A stretch of 64,000 nt of DNA, taken from the NCBI GenBank assembly GCA_037833965.1, contig AP031355.1, positions 28,917,501 to 28,981,500 on the forward strand, written 5' to 3'. The stretch comes from Marchantia polymorpha subsp. ruderalis (lineage: Eukaryota > Streptophyta > Marchantiopsida > Marchantiales > Marchantiaceae). This document shows positions 63,198-64,000 of the stretch, in pieces. The notes beneath the pieces are model-generated. The model was not told the origin of the DNA, ran no database searches, and saw nothing but the letters and a program-made list of their open reading frames with translations. The stretch's first letter is position 1. Every line of letters starts with the position of its first letter. The translations under genes and the position numbers were made by a program.

Positions 63198-64000
63198 ATG
63201 GCTTCAGGTAAAGAGAGTGCTCCTGAAACCTGGGCCGGGAACGGAAATGGAAGTCGTGCAATCGCACGCAGAGTTGCTACTCTGCAGCTCCACTTGAACC
63301 CTCACCCGAGCTTCAGATTCGGAGCTGAGACGGGCGACAGTTCATCTTCCTATGGTGGAGTCTCGCCTTCCCCCGTGTATGGATTCTCCACGGGAGCCGA
63401 GGCGCTCTCGGCTCTACCCTTCGATGCCGAGCAGGAAATGGTGGATCCCAACATCGATTCGCCGACGCCAAATGGGGTGAAGCCGCAGGAATCGACCAGG
63501 GACAAAGTGATTCTCGTCATCGGGGCAGGGAATGCAACAGGTGGAGCTGTGGCCAAGCGATTTGCCAGAGAAGGGTTCGTGGCGTGCATCGTGAGGAGGC
63601 AGAAGGCAGAGCTCAAACCCTTGGCCGACGCAATCGAGGAGGATGGTGGCCGAGCACATTCGTTCGGGGTGGATGCCAGGAAAGAGGAGGAGGTGGTGAA
63701 ATTGGTGGAGCACATCGAGAGCTCGGTGGGAGACATTGAAGTTTTGGTGTTCAACATCGGCGCTAATGAGAAACGAGGGATTTTGGAAACCACTGCAAGA
63801 CTTTACTACAAGGTCTGGGAGATGGCTTGCTTTGCAGGGTTCGTGAGCGGCAGGGAGGTGGCGAAGCGCATGGTGGAGAGGAACAGGGGCACCATCATCT
63901 TCACGGGCGCAACAGCGAGCCTGCGCGGGGGCTCGGGCTTCTCTGCCTTCGCAGGAGCAAAATTCGCTCTGAGAGCGCTCGCTCAAAGCATGGCCCGAGA
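63198..64000 (+). CDS. SDR-family NAD(P)-dependent oxidoreductase, 3'-truncated by the window edge
   Basis: 267 complete codons are visible with no stop. ATG at 63198 (CCCATGGCT) opens a frame whose first ~98 residues are rich in Ser, Gly and Pro, with RAIARRVATLQ near the start. This could be an organelle-targeting or disordered extension. The Rossmann fold then begins: RDKVILVIGAGNATGGAVAK (residues 101-120) holds the dinucleotide-binding glycines, followed by D159 of GVDAR, FNIGAN (185-190, the usual NNAG position), FTGATAS (235-241) with the catalytic Ser position, and FAGAKFALRALAQSMAR (251-267). The catalytic Tyr-x3-Lys is replaced by Phe-x3-Lys (F251, K255). I recall AF-x2-AK motifs in a subgroup of bacterial and plant SDR proteins, so this is probably ancestral to that subgroup rather than a mutation. 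Substrate unknown. Confidence 0.85.
   Translation, partial: MASGKESAPETWAGNGNGSRAIARRVATLQLHLNPHPSFRFGAETGDSSSSYGGVSPSPVYGFSTGAEALSALPFDAEQEMVDPNIDSPTPNGVKPQESTRDKVILVIGAGNATGGAVAKRFAREGFVACIVRRQKAELKPLADAIEEDGGRAHSFGVDARKEEEVVKLVEHIESSVGDIEVLVFNIGANEKRGILETTARLYYKVWEMACFAGFVSGREVAKRMVERNRGTIIFTGATASLRGGSGFSAFAGAKFALRALAQSMAR

Noticed and set aside
1-64000. CRISPR array, bacterial operon or prophage
   Set aside because: No regularly spaced direct repeats of that kind and no compact co-directional gene runs; spliced genes and a nuclear tRNA show eukaryotic DNA.

Overview
The window is nuclear DNA of a land plant. Five protein-coding genes can be read, four with canonical GT-AG introns (one also has a probable GC-AG intron) and one intron-less in its coding part. 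A sixth gene runs off the right edge, and there is one nuclear tRNA gene. The plant assignment rests on a plant-type coilin, a FyPP/PP6-type phosphatase matching the 303-residue plant family length, an organellar MnmA and a plastid-targeted membrane protein. Large CT/GA-rich and GC-rich 5' flanks, with short AT-rich spacers holding only decayed repeats, suggest a bryophyte (liverwort- or moss-like) genome. That last step is inference; no marker here proves it.

Layout. 1-9146 (+): coilin, entered exactly at a splice donor, 15 further exons to the stop. 9147-22750: 13.6 kb without a recognisable gene, moderately GC-rich and full of microsatellites up to about 16.5 kb, then AT-rich. 22750-26415: a very GC-rich, simple-repeat-rich block that looks like the promoter/5' UTR of the next gene. 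26416-31441 (+): a ~1034-residue highly charged coiled-coil protein ending in a degenerate J-like domain with an HPD motif (NFKBIL1-like). 31442-40062: spacer with an AT-rich decayed element (BED-like zinc-finger fragment) and a pair of perfect hairpins. 40063-41211 (+): intron-less, probably plastid multi-pass membrane protein. 44254-47696 (-): PP6 catalytic subunit, ten exons, converging on the membrane-protein gene. 48430-56998: strongly AT-rich spacer with a more GC-rich islet at 54.1-55.3 kb. 56999-57071 (+): tRNA-Lys(CTT). 58628-61633 (+): MnmA/TRMU tRNA 2-thiouridylase. 63198-64000+ (+): N-terminal two thirds or so of an SDR-family oxidoreductase with an F-x3-K active-site variant.

The genes do not form a pathway; they are independent housekeeping-type plant genes. 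The points most worth a second look are: an in-frame, stop-free 105-nt intron in the MnmA gene (an exitron candidate); a duplicated acidic motif on adjacent coilin exons; a GC-AG intron and an unrecognised N-terminal region in the coiled-coil gene; the twin hairpins at 35.5 kb; and the orphan ORF islet at 54 kb. I see no convincing undescribed multi-gene system. All exon boundaries were read by eye from splice signals, reading phase and protein similarity recalled from the families; none was confirmed by RNA data or a search.
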